64,000 nucleotides of DNA from Actinophytocola sp963825445 (GTDB lineage Bacteria; Actinomycetota; Actinomycetes; Mycobacteriales; Pseudonocardiaceae). The DNA is taken from contig CAWGTM010000020.1 of NCBI GenBank assembly GCA_963825445.1, forward strand, positions 744,001 through 808,000, written 5' to 3'. Under the pieces are notes generated by a model, which did not search any database, had not been told where the DNA came from, and saw nothing but the letters and a program-made list of their open reading frames with translations. Positions 53,571 to 63,461 of this stretch are shown one piece after another (within the stretch, counting starts at the first letter, position 1; every line of letters begins with the position of its first letter). The position numbers and the translations under genes are program-made.

Positions 53571-53708
53571 CATCCGGCGCTCCCCAGCGCCGTGTGATCA
53601 CGTTCGGTACGGGCAGCGTGCCAGTCCGTGGCGATTCTGGTGGCGAGTTTGTCAACTGTGTCGACGGATGTCACGAGTTGTCGGTCCGGGCTCACCTACC
53701 CCGGACAT

Positions 53709-53748
53709 GCGAATGGGCGGGAGCCTGGCCCGGCTCCCGCCCATTCGC
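53709..53748 (-). terminator. Perfect 17-bp hairpin after DUF7455
   Basis: The arm at 53709-53725 (GCGAATGGGCGGGAGCC) and its exact complement at 53732-53748 enclose a 6-nt loop, starting 5 bp beyond the DUF7455 stop. Confidence 0.85.
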
Positions 53749-53753
53749 CTCGT

Positions 53754-53939
53754 CTACTGCTGGCCTTGCTGAATGTTCGCTTCCAGTTCGAGCAGCCGCT
53801 CCTGGTGCTTGCGGGCGTGGTGCCCGCAGAAGAGGAGCTCGCCACCGGACGGAAGGACTGCGCGTACCTGGGCAGCCGCCCCGCACCTGTCGCAACGGTC
53901 GGCGGCGGTCAGGTCGGGGCGGGTGAGCGTGGTGTTCAT
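53754..53939 (-). CDS. DUF7455 small zinc-binding protein
   Basis: 61 residues with C-x2-C (RCDRCGAAAQVRA) and C-x2-H (FCGHHARKH) motifs forming a probable zinc knuckle, and a basic/hydrophobic C-terminal helix (RLLELEANI). Conserved near sigA/sigB in actinobacteria; function unknown. ATG 53939 follows GGAGGGAGA. A strong hairpin follows its stop. Confidence 0.85.
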   Translation of the reverse strand: MNTTLTRPDLTAADRCDRCGAAAQVRAVLPSGGELLFCGHHARKHQERLLELEANIQQGQQ

Positions 53940-54121
53940 GGCAGATCTCCCTCCGTCCCGGCACCGGTGGCCCGGTGCCGTCTCCCGGCTACGACCACTG
54001 CTTGCGCGGTGCTCGTGCCGTCTACTCTTCCAGACGTTTGGCCTGCCGTCAGTGTTCCCGACCGTAATGAAAGATCGCTCGATTAAGGATTTAACCCGGT
54101 TGCAGTATCGCTGGTCCCGCG

Positions 54122-55003
54122 ATGCAGGATCGAGTGGTGAAGGTGACGGAACGTGTGCTAGCCGCACAGCGTGTGCCCGCACCGCTACTGTTCGTGGCCG
54201 GCGGGGTCTCCATGTACCTCGGTGCGGCGGCCGCCGTGTGGCTGTTCCACGAGCTGGATCCGGCCGCCGTGGCGTGGCTGCGGCAGCTCGGCGCGGCCGT
54301 GGTTCTGATGGTCTGGCGGCGGGGTGCGCGGTCGGCCTGGCGGGGGCGGGTGTTCTGGCTAGCGGCACTGTTTGGCCTGGTCACAGCGGTCATGAACATC
54401 GCGTTCTACGAGTCGATCGCCCGGCTGCCGTTGGGCACGGCCGTGGCGCTGGAGTTCGTCGGGCCGGTCCTCGTGGCGGCGTTCGGCTCCCGCACGCCAC
54501 GCGATGTGGGGGCGCTTCTGCTCGTGGTTTGTGGCGTCGTGCTCATCGTGGACGTCCAACTGTCGGGGAGTGCGCTCGGTGTTGTGTTCGCGCTCACAGC
54601 GGCCGTGCTGTGGGCCTGTTACATAGTTGTTGGTAAGCGTGTAGCGAACATCGGATTGGGCATCGACGGGCTCGCCGTGGGGTTCGTGGTGGCCACCGTG
54701 GTGCTCAGTCCACTCGCGTTGGGCACCGGTCCGGTGTGGACGTCGCCGCGACTGCTCCTGCTCGGCGTCGGCGTGGGCGTGCTGTCGACCGTGGTGCCCT
54801 ACGCCCTAGATCAGGTGGTGCTGCGGCGCACGGGGCAGGCGGCGTTCGCGCTGCTGCTGGCGCTGCTCCCGGTGACGGCCACGCTCATCGGGCTGGTGGT
54901 CCTCCGCCAGGTGCCGACGCTGCCCGAGGCGCTGGGCATCCTGGCGGTGGTCGGCGGACTGGCGATCCGCACCCGGGACCGCACGCCACCCGATCCGCTC
55001 TGA
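54122..55003 (+). CDS. EamA/DMT-family exporter (RhtA-like)
   Basis: 293 residues with ten predicted membrane helices forming two EamA repeats (GGVSMYLGAAAAVWLF ... FYESIARLPLGTAVALEFVGP; second half YIVVGKRVANIG ... STVVPYALDQVVLRRTGQ). The motifs match RhtA-type homoserine/threonine or metabolite exporters; the substrate cannot be told. ATG 54122 is the first start; GTG 54134 is possible. Confidence 0.87.
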   Translation: MQDRVVKVTERVLAAQRVPAPLLFVAGGVSMYLGAAAAVWLFHELDPAAVAWLRQLGAAVVLMVWRRGARSAWRGRVFWLAALFGLVTAVMNIAFYESIARLPLGTAVALEFVGPVLVAAFGSRTPRDVGALLLVVCGVVLIVDVQLSGSALGVVFALTAAVLWACYIVVGKRVANIGLGIDGLAVGFVVATVVLSPLALGTGPVWTSPRLLLLGVGVGVLSTVVPYALDQVVLRRTGQAAFALLLALLPVTATLIGLVVLRQVPTLPEALGILAVVGGLAIRTRDRTPPDPL

Positions 55004-55422
55004 TCAGCGGACGGCCTTCTTCAGGAGTGCGGTGACGGGGTCGCCGCGGGAATGTCTGTCATGTCGGCCAGCGCGAGGGCGGCCGTGCCTGACCGCATCA
55101 CCACAGCTCGTCCAGTTCGGCCACCCGGGCGCGCAGCGCCCTGGCGGCGTCGCCGGGTTGTTTCGAGGCGGGCCAGGCAGGCGCGTCCGCGCGGGGACAG
55201 AGGAATGGGTGGAACGGGAACGGGTCGGCACGGCAGTTCGTCGCGGACCCGACGGGTGACCTACGCGCTGCTGGCCGACCGCCACCGCAACTCGTTGCGC
55301 GTCGCAGCGGAATTGGGTGCTCGCATGGTCGCGTTTCCGCGATCTCCACGGGCGTCTATCGCCATCGATACCGTCCGGGTCGACAGCGCACCCACGACGG
55401 GTTCGCGGCCGCGCTCTGAACG
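55004..55422. other. Gap between EamA and sigA, possible coding relics
   Basis: About 420 bp. Minus-strand pieces such as DAARALRARVAELDELW (stop 55098) and VTALLKKAVR (stop 55004) look protein-like but lie in different frames without a start. A decayed gene is possible; nothing intact is supported. Confidence 0.3.
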
Positions 55423-55462
55423 CGACGATGCCCCCGTCGGTGAACCGGCGGGGGCATCGTCG
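55423..55462 (-). terminator. Terminator hairpin after sigA
   Basis: CGACGATGCCCCCG (55423-55436) pairs exactly with 55449-55462, and the loop pairs again (CGGT with ACCG). It sits 12 bp beyond the sigA stop. Confidence 0.85.
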
Positions 55463-55474
55463 TTCAGCTCACGA

Positions 55475-56815
<1,341 letters not shown>

Positions 56816-56966
56816 GTACGCCCTTTCGCAGCTATCGATCACGGTCACGACAGGACCACGGGAGTCCTGCACGACCGGAGTTCTGGGAACGCCCGGCGGC
56901 TTCGGTCCGCGGGCACCGTTCCATTGTAACGACGATACTCCGTTGTGGGTCGATCACCCGCGATGC

Positions 56967-57728
56967 TCAGCCGTCGTGGCCGAACTCGGCGGCCCGCGCG
57001 GCCCCCACGATGCCCGCGTCGTTGCGCAGTTCAGCGGCCACGACCTTGGTCCTGACCTCCAACAGCGGCAGCCATTTGTCGGCCTTCTTGCTGACCCCGC
57101 CGCCCGCGATGATCAGGTCGGGCCAGATGAGGTCTTCGAGGGTGCGGATGTACCGGGTCACCCGGGGCGCCCACTCCGCCCACGACAGACCGTTCTCCTC
57201 CTTGACCGACGCGGCCGCGCGGGACTCCGCGTCGTGGCCGTCGACCTGGAGGTGACCGAACTCCGTGTTGGGCACGAGTTTGCCGTCGAGGAACAGGGCG
57301 CTGCCGATACCGGTTCCGAAGGTCAGCAGCACCACGACGCCCTTGCGGTCGTCGGGCCAGCCGTAGGAGATCTCGGCGATCCCGGCCGCGTCGGCGTCGT
57401 TGAGCACCACCAGTTCGGTGCGCTCGCGGCCGAGCCGCTCGGCGAACAGCGCCGCCGCGTCGGTCTGCAGCCAGGCCTTGTCGATGTTGGCCGCGCTGTA
57501 GGCGATGCCCCGCTTGATGACCGCCGGCAGCGTCACACCGACCGGGCCGGTCCAGCCGAACTCGTCGACGATGTGCTTGACGACGTCGGCGACCGCGTCC
57601 GGCTTCGACGGGTCCGGCGTGGCGATGCGGATGCGCTCGCCGACCAGCTTGCCACCCACGAGGTCGACCACGCCTCCCTTGATGCCCGAGCCGCCGATGT
57701 CAACGCCGAAGCCGAGGGTTTCGGTCAT
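56967..57728 (-). CDS. ppgK: Polyphosphate glucokinase
   Basis: 253-residue ROK-fold kinase phosphorylating glucose from polyphosphate or ATP. Phosphate-1 motif DIGGSGIKG near the N-terminus, VLNDADAAGIAE (catalytic Asp), TFGTGIGSALF and IIAGGGVSKKADKWLP near the C-terminus, characteristic of actinobacterial PpgK. ATG 57728 is chosen; GTG 57734 also fits. The sigA-ppgK-suhB order is conserved in actinobacteria. Confidence 0.94.
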   Translation of the reverse strand: MTETLGFGVDIGGSGIKGGVVDLVGGKLVGERIRIATPDPSKPDAVADVVKHIVDEFGWTGPVGVTLPAVIKRGIAYSAANIDKAWLQTDAAALFAERLGRERTELVVLNDADAAGIAEISYGWPDDRKGVVVLLTFGTGIGSALFLDGKLVPNTEFGHLQVDGHDAESRAAASVKEENGLSWAEWAPRVTRYIRTLEDLIWPDLIIAGGGVSKKADKWLPLLEVRTKVVAAELRNDAGIVGAARAAEFGHDG

Positions 57729-57802
57729 CCCCACGGGTCCCTTCGTACTCGATTCAGTAGTGCTTTCCAGGGAGGTTAGCCCGATGTGGTCGGATAGGTC
57801 TC

Positions 57803-58603
57803 GTGGGTGTCGCGAATGAGGTGCTGGCCGTTGCCGTTTCGGTAGCTGTGGAGGCGGCCGAGCTGGCCTCCCGGTCCCGGCCGGAGGCGATCCAGGACGT
57901 GGGGACCAAGTCGTCGAAGACCGATGTGGTGACGGCGGCCGACCTCGCGGTCGAGCGGCTGGTGCGCGACCGGCTGGCGTCGCTGCGGCCGGGGGAGCCG
58001 GTGTTCGGCGAGGAGACCGGCGGGGCCACCGCCGCGCCCGGCGAGCTGTGCTGGGTGGTCGACCCGATCGACGGCACCGTCAACTACCTGTACGGCTTCC
58101 CCTGGTACGCCGTTTCGCTGGCCGCTCAGGTCGACGGCGTGTCCGTGGCGGGCGTGGTGGTGGAGCCGGCGTCCGGTCGACGCTGGACGGCCGTCCGTGG
58201 CGAGGGGGCGTGGCTCGACGGGCGGCCGCTGCGGGTGTCCGACGCGTCGCGGCTGGACCTGTCGCTCGTCGGGACGGGCTTCGCCTACCAGGCTTCGCGC
58301 CGCGCTCGGCAGGCCGCCGGGGTGGCCCAGCTGCTGCCGCGAGTGCGGGACATCCGCCGCGCCGGTGCGGCGTCGCTGGACCTGTGTGCGGTGGCGGCGG
58401 GCTGGCTCGACGGGTACTTCGAGCACAACCTGTCGCGCTGGGACTGGGCGGCGGGCGTGTTGGTGGCCGAGGAGGCGGGTGCCGTGGTGCGGCTGCCGGA
58501 CACTCCCGGGGACGGTCTGGGCGACCTGACGATGGCGGCGGCGCCGGGAATCGCGGACGAGCTACGCGCGGCTGTCATCGACGTGGGTCTGGACCAGGCC
58601 TGA
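57803..58603 (+). CDS. suhB: Inositol monophosphatase family protein (SuhB)
   Basis: 266-residue Mg/Li-sensitive phosphatase. Metal motifs GEETGG (FGEETGG), WVVDPIDGTVNY and the C-terminal WDWAAGVLVAEEAG are all present. It probably hydrolyses inositol-1-phosphate for mycothiol or phosphatidylinositol synthesis. GTG 57803; divergent from ppgK. Confidence 0.93.
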   Translation: MGVANEVLAVAVSVAVEAAELASRSRPEAIQDVGTKSSKTDVVTAADLAVERLVRDRLASLRPGEPVFGEETGGATAAPGELCWVVDPIDGTVNYLYGFPWYAVSLAAQVDGVSVAGVVVEPASGRRWTAVRGEGAWLDGRPLRVSDASRLDLSLVGTGFAYQASRRARQAAGVAQLLPRVRDIRRAGAASLDLCAVAAGWLDGYFEHNLSRWDWAAGVLVAEEAGAVVRLPDTPGDGLGDLTMAAAPGIADELRAAVIDVGLDQA

Positions 58604-58689
58604 CGCGTCGAACTGATGTGCGAAAGCGAACCTCGTGGACGCACATATCGAGGACGCCGGGGGCCCCCTGATTTCAGGCTATCGCCGAG

Positions 58690-58754
58690 CACCGACAGTT
58701 TCGGGGCGCGGCGGCGGACTTGTCCACAGCCGTCCATGGCTGACACCGACAGTC
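58690..58754 (+). repeat. Two CACCGACAGTT words with a DnaA-like box between
   Basis: CACCGACAGTTTCGG (58690) and CACCGACAGTC (58744) flank TTGTCCACA at 58720-58728, the same combination of words as at 39383-39477. Confidence 0.65.
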
Positions 58755-58791
58755 GCCCGGGAGCTGGGGATACGCCCGTCCGGAACTGCGA

Positions 58792-58875
58792 ACATGCGTG
58801 CCGGATGCGTGCACATGCGTGCCGGAAGCATGCACACGCGTGCGGGATCCGAGGACATGCGCGGGAGGTGCGATC
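58792..58875. repeat. Four degenerate 21-bp tandem units
   Basis: Units beginning ACATGCGTGCCGG start at 58792, 58813, 58834 and 58855. On the minus strand they read GCATGT-N-CCGGCAC, echoing the GCATGTCC units at 5160-5285, which have the same 21-bp period. Confidence 0.8.
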
Positions 58876-58896
58876 TCGGGTGTGGGCTGACCCCGC

Positions 58897-59607
58897 TCAG
58901 CAGCGGACGGAGCGCGCGCCGGTCAGCAGTGACGCCTCGAGCTTGGGCTGCGGTGCGCCCTCGGCCTGCAGGCCGCCCTGGTCCGGCGGATTCTGCGCCG
59001 ACCACGCGGTCAGCTGCTCCATCGCGGTGCGTGCGTGGTTGTTGGGGTCCAGGTCGTCGAAGCTGTCGCCGATCGCCAGGTCCACCGTGGCGTCCTGGCG
59101 GTCATCGCGCACCAGTTCGGCACACGGCTCCACGAGGCTGAGCGTGCGAGCGGCGGCCTCGCCCTGGGGGCCGAAGCGGATCTGGGCCCGGCAGGTCATC
59201 TCGTCGCCGTAGATGGCGTCGTTGTCCGGTTCGGCCACCTGGGTGAATCCGAGTGTGCGCAATGTCTCGGTGACCATGCCGGCCGCGCCGCGCGTGTTGC
59301 TCGCGTTCAGAACCCGCACCAGGACCCGGTCCGGGGGTGTGGGAACCGCGCGGTCCAGGAAGTTGATCTCCTGGGGCTTACCGAGCGTGGCCGGTGACGG
59401 CGGCGCTTCGGCGGGCGGTGTCGTGGGTGCCGCCTGAGCCGGCGGCGGATCGCAGTGCGCGGCGCCGGTGGCATCCGATTCGGACGTCATCACCTTCAGC
59501 CACACGATCGACGCGACGATGCCCAGCACCAGGATGAACAGCAGCGCCGGCAGCGGCCGACGCTTCCGATAGCGCTGACCGGTCTGTCGGACGTTCCCCG
59601 CCGTCAC
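58897..59607 (-). CDS. cei: LytR_C-domain envelope integrity protein (Cei-like)
   Basis: 236 residues: basic N-terminus (RYRKRRPLPA), one membrane helix (~20-38), an extracytoplasmic Pro/Ala linker and a LytR C-terminal domain (VLVRVLNASNTRGAAGMVTETLRTLGF). Cysteines at HCDP, TCRAQ, EPC and the C-terminal RC suggest disulfides. Synteny with suhB and DUF4193 matches mycobacterial cei (Rv2700). GTG 59607 follows GGAGGAGG. Confidence 0.85.
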   Translation of the reverse strand: MTAGNVRQTGQRYRKRRPLPALLFILVLGIVASIVWLKVMTSESDATGAAHCDPPPAQAAPTTPPAEAPPSPATLGKPQEINFLDRAVPTPPDRVLVRVLNASNTRGAAGMVTETLRTLGFTQVAEPDNDAIYGDEMTCRAQIRFGPQGEAAARTLSLVEPCAELVRDDRQDATVDLAIGDSFDDLDPNNHARTAMEQLTAWSAQNPPDQGGLQAEGAPQPKLEASLLTGARSVRC

Positions 59608-60079
59608 CTGGTCCTCCTCCCACGGATCGCCAGCCCCCTGGCACTACCTATGTCGTTGGTGATCAGCCTAAGCGTTTCAGAGCCATTCGGCGGCTTCGGG
59701 CCGGCACAGTCGGCGCATCGTGTCGAGATTGAGTTCATGACCGATCACGATCGCCTCTCGCAACTGCCCGAGCGCGGAGCGTGACGCCGGGAATGGAGGT
59801 ATCGCACCATGGTTGAACGACCCAGGGCAAGGGCATCACTAGGAGATCGCTCGCGTGGGTGGGACACACCCGAACGGGTGACCTGCTGGATCGGCGTCGG
59901 CGCATGGGCTACCCTCTGCGCGCTCCAGTCGTCGAACATGACAAGCGAATCGATTCCGATGGGCGTCCAGAACGGGCGCGACGTGCGAGACCTCCGTCAC
60001 TTCACTTGACGGGCACAAACTGGAGCGCTCGAACGTTGACCAGCGGCACGAACACATCCTGAAGTGGGGGTGCAAGACC
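59608..60079. other. 472-bp divergent gap, cei to DUF4193
   Basis: Expected to hold promoters for both flanking genes. A 66-codon frame at 59809-60009 has a good GGAGGT site but third-position base use unlike neighbouring genes, so it is not called. No palindrome or array noted. Confidence 0.5.
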
Positions 60080-60388
60080 ATGGCCACCGATTACGATGCG
60101 CCACGCCGCAGCGAGGCCGACGATCTAGCGGAGGACTCGCTCGAGGAGCTCAAGGCGCGTCGAAACGAGAACCAGTCCGGGGTCGTCGATGTGGACGAGT
60201 CGGAGACAGCGGAGAGCTTCGAGCTTCCCGGTGCCGACCTGTCCTCGCTGTCCGGTGAAGACCTGACTGTCCGCGTCGTGCCTAAGCAGGCCGACGAGTT
60301 CACCTGTTCCAAGTGCTTCCTGGTGCATCACCGCAGCAGGTTGGCGGAAGAGATGAACGGTCAGTACATCTGCCGCGACTGCGCCTGA
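60080..60388 (+). CDS. DUF4193 zinc-ribbon protein
   Basis: 102 residues: an acidic N-terminal half (SLEELKARRNENQSGVVDVD) and a C-terminal CSKCFLVHHRSRLA ... CRDC zinc ribbon. A universally conserved actinobacterial small protein of unknown function, possibly transcription-associated. A bidirectional terminator follows. Confidence 0.9.
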   Translation: MATDYDAPRRSEADDLAEDSLEELKARRNENQSGVVDVDESETAESFELPGADLSSLSGEDLTVRVVPKQADEFTCSKCFLVHHRSRLAEEMNGQYICRDCA

Positions 60389-60414
60389 CACGCACGGCGA
60401 CAAAGAACGGAACT

Positions 60415-60443
60415 GGGCCTGCCGTCACGACGGCGGGCCCTTT
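60415..60443. terminator. Bidirectional terminator between DUF4193 and DUF3093
   Basis: GGGCC-t-GCCGTC-AC-GACGGC-g-GGCCC followed by TTT on the + strand; it lies between convergent genes and can serve both. Confidence 0.75.
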
Positions 60444-60456
60444 GCCGTACCCGAAA

Positions 60457-60942
60457 TCAGCCGCGGAGGGCCTGGGCCAGCTTCTCCGGGTGACGTGAGC
60501 TGAACACCCAGTAGGGCTTCGGGTCGTCCGGGTCGGTGATCTCGACGCGGACCAGCGGGCCCACCCAACCGCGGTGGAGCACGAACGCCGCCGGGTCGAG
60601 GTGGGGGCCGAGCGCCGCGCGCTTCTGCTTGGGGCCGACCACCTGGATCTCGCCCACGAACTCGAGCGGCACGTGGGCCTGCCCGACCCGCAGTTCACCG
60701 TCGGCCACCTGCACGGGCACCCGCCCGGCGCGGAAGATCAGCAGTGCGGTGAGCGGCAGCAGGATCACGTAGGGCAGCCACGCCCGGACGCCCGGGTAGC
60801 CCAGGTGCACCTCGGCGGCCAGCAGGCCGGCGGCCACCAGCGGCAGCAGCCACCAGTACCAGGTGACGTACAGCCGTTCGGTGTAGGCAGGGGGTGCCTG
60901 CGTCACTGTTTCCCGGCTTGCACCGCGTGGTGTGTCGCTCAC
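60457..60942 (-). CDS. DUF3093 membrane protein
   Basis: 161 residues: two adjacent membrane helices (~27-66, YWWLLPLVAAGLLAAEVHLG and AWLPYVILLPLTALLIF), then a beta-rich cytosolic domain with WVGPLVRVEITDPDDPKPYW. Matches DUF3093 (mycobacterial Rv2698 position); function unknown. GTG 60942 gives the expected length; GTG 60906 is an alternative. Only 24 bp from the divergent dut. Confidence 0.87.
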   Translation of the reverse strand: MSDTPRGASRETVTQAPPAYTERLYVTWYWWLLPLVAAGLLAAEVHLGYPGVRAWLPYVILLPLTALLIFRAGRVPVQVADGELRVGQAHVPLEFVGEIQVVGPKQKRAALGPHLDPAAFVLHRGWVGPLVRVEITDPDDPKPYWVFSSRHPEKLAQALRG

Positions 60943-60966
60943 GTGACCAGAGTAGTCTCGCCGCTC

Positions 60967-61434
60967 GTGCCCAGCGTGGAGGTCCTCCTGACCCGGCTCG
61001 ATCCGGGTGTTCCCATCCCGTCGTACGCGACGCCCGGCGACGCCGGCGCCGACCTGGTGACCACCACCGATGTGGTGATCGAGCCGGGAGAGCGTGCGGT
61101 CGTCGGCACCGGGGTGGCGATCGCGCTGCCCGAGGGCTACGCGGCGTTCGTGCACCCGCGGTCGGGCCTGGCCGCGCGGGTCGGGCTGAGCGTGGTGAAC
61201 ACACCGGGCACGATCGACTCCGGCTACCGTGGCGAGATCAGGATCTGCCTGATCAACCACGACCTGCGGGAGCCGATCGAGCTGCGGCGCGGCGACAGGA
61301 TCGCCCAGTTGGTGGTGCAACGCGTGGAGCACGCGGTATTTCGTGAGGTGGACGAGCTGACCGACTCGCAACGCGGGGCGGGCGGCTACGGGTCGACCGG
61401 GGGCCATGCGGTACTGACCCCGGCGGAGGGCTGA
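60967..61434 (+). CDS. dut: dUTP diphosphatase
   Basis: 155-residue trimeric dUTPase hydrolysing dUTP to dUMP, preventing uracil incorporation. All five motifs are visible: DAGADL, HPRSGLA, NTPGTIDSGYRGEI, RGDRIAQLVV and RGAGGYGSTGG. GTG 60967 has no clear ribosome site and may be leaderless. It probably forms an operon with DUF3710 (6-bp gap). Confidence 0.96.
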   Translation: MPSVEVLLTRLDPGVPIPSYATPGDAGADLVTTTDVVIEPGERAVVGTGVAIALPEGYAAFVHPRSGLAARVGLSVVNTPGTIDSGYRGEIRICLINHDLREPIELRRGDRIAQLVVQRVEHAVFREVDELTDSQRGAGGYGSTGGHAVLTPAEG

Positions 61435-61440
61435 GGACAA

Positions 61441-62085
61441 GTGGGACTGTTCGGGCGACGTCGCCGCTCAGAGGACACCGAGGTGCCCGAGACCGACGAC
61501 TTCGAGGACGAGTTCGAGGACAGCGAAGGCGACCTGTTCGACGACGCCGGCCCCTACGACGAGGCCGACGCGCCGGAGGACGGCATCAGCCGGCTCGACC
61601 TGGGTTCGGTGCGCCTGCCCGTGCCGGACGGCGCGCAGCTGCAGGTGGAGATGGATCCGAAGGGCCCGGTGCGTGCGGTGCACGTGGTCGGCCCCACGGG
61701 TCAGGTCACGGTCAACGCCTACGCCGCCCCCCGCTCCGGCGGCCTGTGGCGCGAGGTGTCGACCGAACTGGCCGAGCAACTGCGCGGCGACGGCGCCACG
61801 GTCCGCACCACCACGGGCGAGTGGGGCCTGGAACTGATGGCCGCCCTCGGCGAGGTGCAACTGCGCTTCGTGGGCGTGGACGGCCCGCGGTGGATGCTGC
61901 GCGGCGTGGTGGCCGGCCCACCGGACCTGGCGGAGCAGAGTTCCGCGGCACTGCACGATCTCGTGCGCGGGGCAGTGGTGGTGCGAGGCAGCCAACCGAT
62001 GCCGGTACGGACGCCGCTGCCGATCGAGCTGCCGCCGGCCATCGCCGAACACATCGCCCAGAGCCAGGGCGGCGCACAGGCCTGA
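61441..62085 (+). CDS. DUF3710 family protein
   Basis: 214 residues: an N-terminal ~45-residue acidic region (EDEFEDSEGDLFDDAG), then the DUF3710 core (RLPVPDGAQLQVEMDPKGPV, GLWREVSTELAEQLRGDGA, DGPRWMLRGVVAG) and a basic-poor tail. Cytosolic; unknown function, conserved next to dut in actinobacteria. GTG 61441. Confidence 0.88.
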   Translation: MGLFGRRRRSEDTEVPETDDFEDEFEDSEGDLFDDAGPYDEADAPEDGISRLDLGSVRLPVPDGAQLQVEMDPKGPVRAVHVVGPTGQVTVNAYAAPRSGGLWREVSTELAEQLRGDGATVRTTTGEWGLELMAALGEVQLRFVGVDGPRWMLRGVVAGPPDLAEQSSAALHDLVRGAVVVRGSQPMPVRTPLPIELPPAIAEHIAQSQGGAQA

Positions 62086-62099
62086 CAGCCGACAACCTG

Positions 62100-62238
62100 G
62101 CGAGTCCCACGTTCGAGCACCGCGAGTCTTCCTCACCGGACGTCCGAGTTGGCGGTTCGTGAACCAGCCCCGCGGTCGTGAACCGCGAGTTCGGGTGTCG
62201 CGAACGGGGACTCGCGGGGTCTGAACGGGGGACTCGCG
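62100..62238. repeat. 22-bp-phased foldback array B
   Basis: GCGAGTC units at 62100 and 62122 and a CCGAGTT at 62144 (22 bp apart) precede a hairpin (GCGGTTC arms, about 62152-62186). Inverted units follow with ACTCGCG at 62210 and 62232 (22 bp). It has the same organisation as array A, between convergent genes. Confidence 0.85.
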
Positions 62239-62256
62239 AGCTGACGGGCTGGGTGG

Positions 62257-62964
62257 TCAGTCCGCGTCGCCTCCGGCATTCAGCCACGCCAACACAGCAG
62301 CCCGCCCCAACGCCTCCGGATCCACACCTACGATGGCCAGCCGAGTGGTCCGCACAGCCGACCGAGGCAACGCAGCCGCCCACTCGGCCGCGACCTCCGC
62401 CGGATGCACGGGATCGTCCACGCACGCGGCGATCCCCGCGGGCACCGTCAGCCCGGCCAGATCAGACAGCGATGGCGCCGAACGCCCGGAGGCCGCGTCC
62501 AACGAATCAGCCAGGCCGGCGCCATAGCCGCGCCACGAACGCGTCAACTCCAGCGCCAGCCAGGACGGCACCCCGTCGACGGCCGCGGCCAACGCACCGT
62601 CGACACCCAGCGAACGCACCGAAGAAGCCGCCAACCGAGCCGAGACCGCCCCCGGCGCATCCCCCGGCGCGCCATGCCACCCGGGCAACGCCAACAACAA
62701 CCCCGCACACCGAGACGGATTCCGCAGCGCCCACTCGGCCGCGAGGTGAGCCCCGAACGAGATCCCGCCCACGAGCACAGGCCCCGCACAGGCATCGAGC
62801 GAAGCCAACGCCGCTTCCGCCAACTCCGAGCCAGGCACCGGAGCGGGCGTCACGACCCGCACACCGACCGCGGCCAGCGGCACTTCGAACACGGACCTGA
62901 CGAACACGTCGTCCGAGCCCGTGCCCGGCAGAAGCACGGCGATTCGCGGTTCCGCAACATTCAC
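62257..62964 (-). CDS. Alpha/beta hydrolase
   Basis: 235 residues with nucleophile elbow G-x-S-x-G in VGGISFGAHLAAEWAL (~92), preceded by an oxyanion strand LLPGTGSDD. The Asp is likely in CVDDPVHP, but no clear catalytic His is placed near the C-terminus. Substrate unknown. It occupies the position of mycobacterial Rv2695. Confidence 0.8.
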   Translation of the reverse strand: MNVAEPRIAVLLPGTGSDDVFVRSVFEVPLAAVGVRVVTPAPVPGSELAEAALASLDACAGPVLVGGISFGAHLAAEWALRNPSRCAGLLLALPGWHGAPGDAPGAVSARLAASSVRSLGVDGALAAAVDGVPSWLALELTRSWRGYGAGLADSLDAASGRSAPSLSDLAGLTVPAGIAACVDDPVHPAEVAAEWAAALPRSAVRTTRLAIVGVDPEALGRAAVLAWLNAGGDAD

Positions 62965-63062
62965 GAGCCAGATCCTCCACCTGAAGCTGCTTGTCGTGGT
63001 TACGCTTGAATTGTTCGGGCCGTGTATGTCGGGGACGGCCCCTAAAACACTGGAGCGTCAGT

Positions 63063-63461
63063 ATGGGCACCGAAGCCCACGAACCGGGCGGGCGGCGCCA
63101 AGGCCCGTTCCGACGCCTGGTCAAACGTCTGACCAGCGACGTGGACGAGCTCGACGCGGACGACCTGTCGGACAACGTCGAGGCCGTCGGGGCCCGCCGG
63201 GCCTGCGACTGCCGGTCGGGCGAGCAGGTCACGGTTCTCGGCAGACTGCGATCGGTCGAGCTGAGCCCTCGCGACGCCGTGGCGACGCTGGAGGCCGAGC
63301 TGTTCGACGGAACCGAGGGCGTCACACTAGTCTGGCTGGGTCGCCGACGTATCCCGGGCATCGAGCCTGGTCGGACGATCAAGGCACAGGGTCGCATCGC
63401 CATGCGGGACGGCCACAAGGTGCTCTACAACCCCTACTACGAGCTGCAGATTGCTACATGA
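63063..63461 (+). CDS. OB-fold nucleic-acid-binding-like protein
   Basis: 132 residues: a basic N-terminal segment (RRQGPFRRLVKRLTSD), then an OB-fold anti-codon-like barrel (GEQVTVLGRLRSVELSP ... EGVTLVWLGRRRIPGI ... GRIAMRDGHKVLYNPYYEL). Conserved in actinobacteria upstream of DUF3159, and its stop overlaps that gene's start (ATGA). Function unknown. Confidence 0.85.
   Translation: MGTEAHEPGGRRQGPFRRLVKRLTSDVDELDADDLSDNVEAVGARRACDCRSGEQVTVLGRLRSVELSPRDAVATLEAELFDGTEGVTLVWLGRRRIPGIEPGRTIKAQGRIAMRDGHKVLYNPYYELQIAT

Noticed and set aside
59809..60009. 66-codon frame with a good GGAGGT ribosome site upstream of DUF4193
   Set aside because: Third-position base composition is far less GC-biased than neighbouring genes and no family is recognised; kept only as a note.
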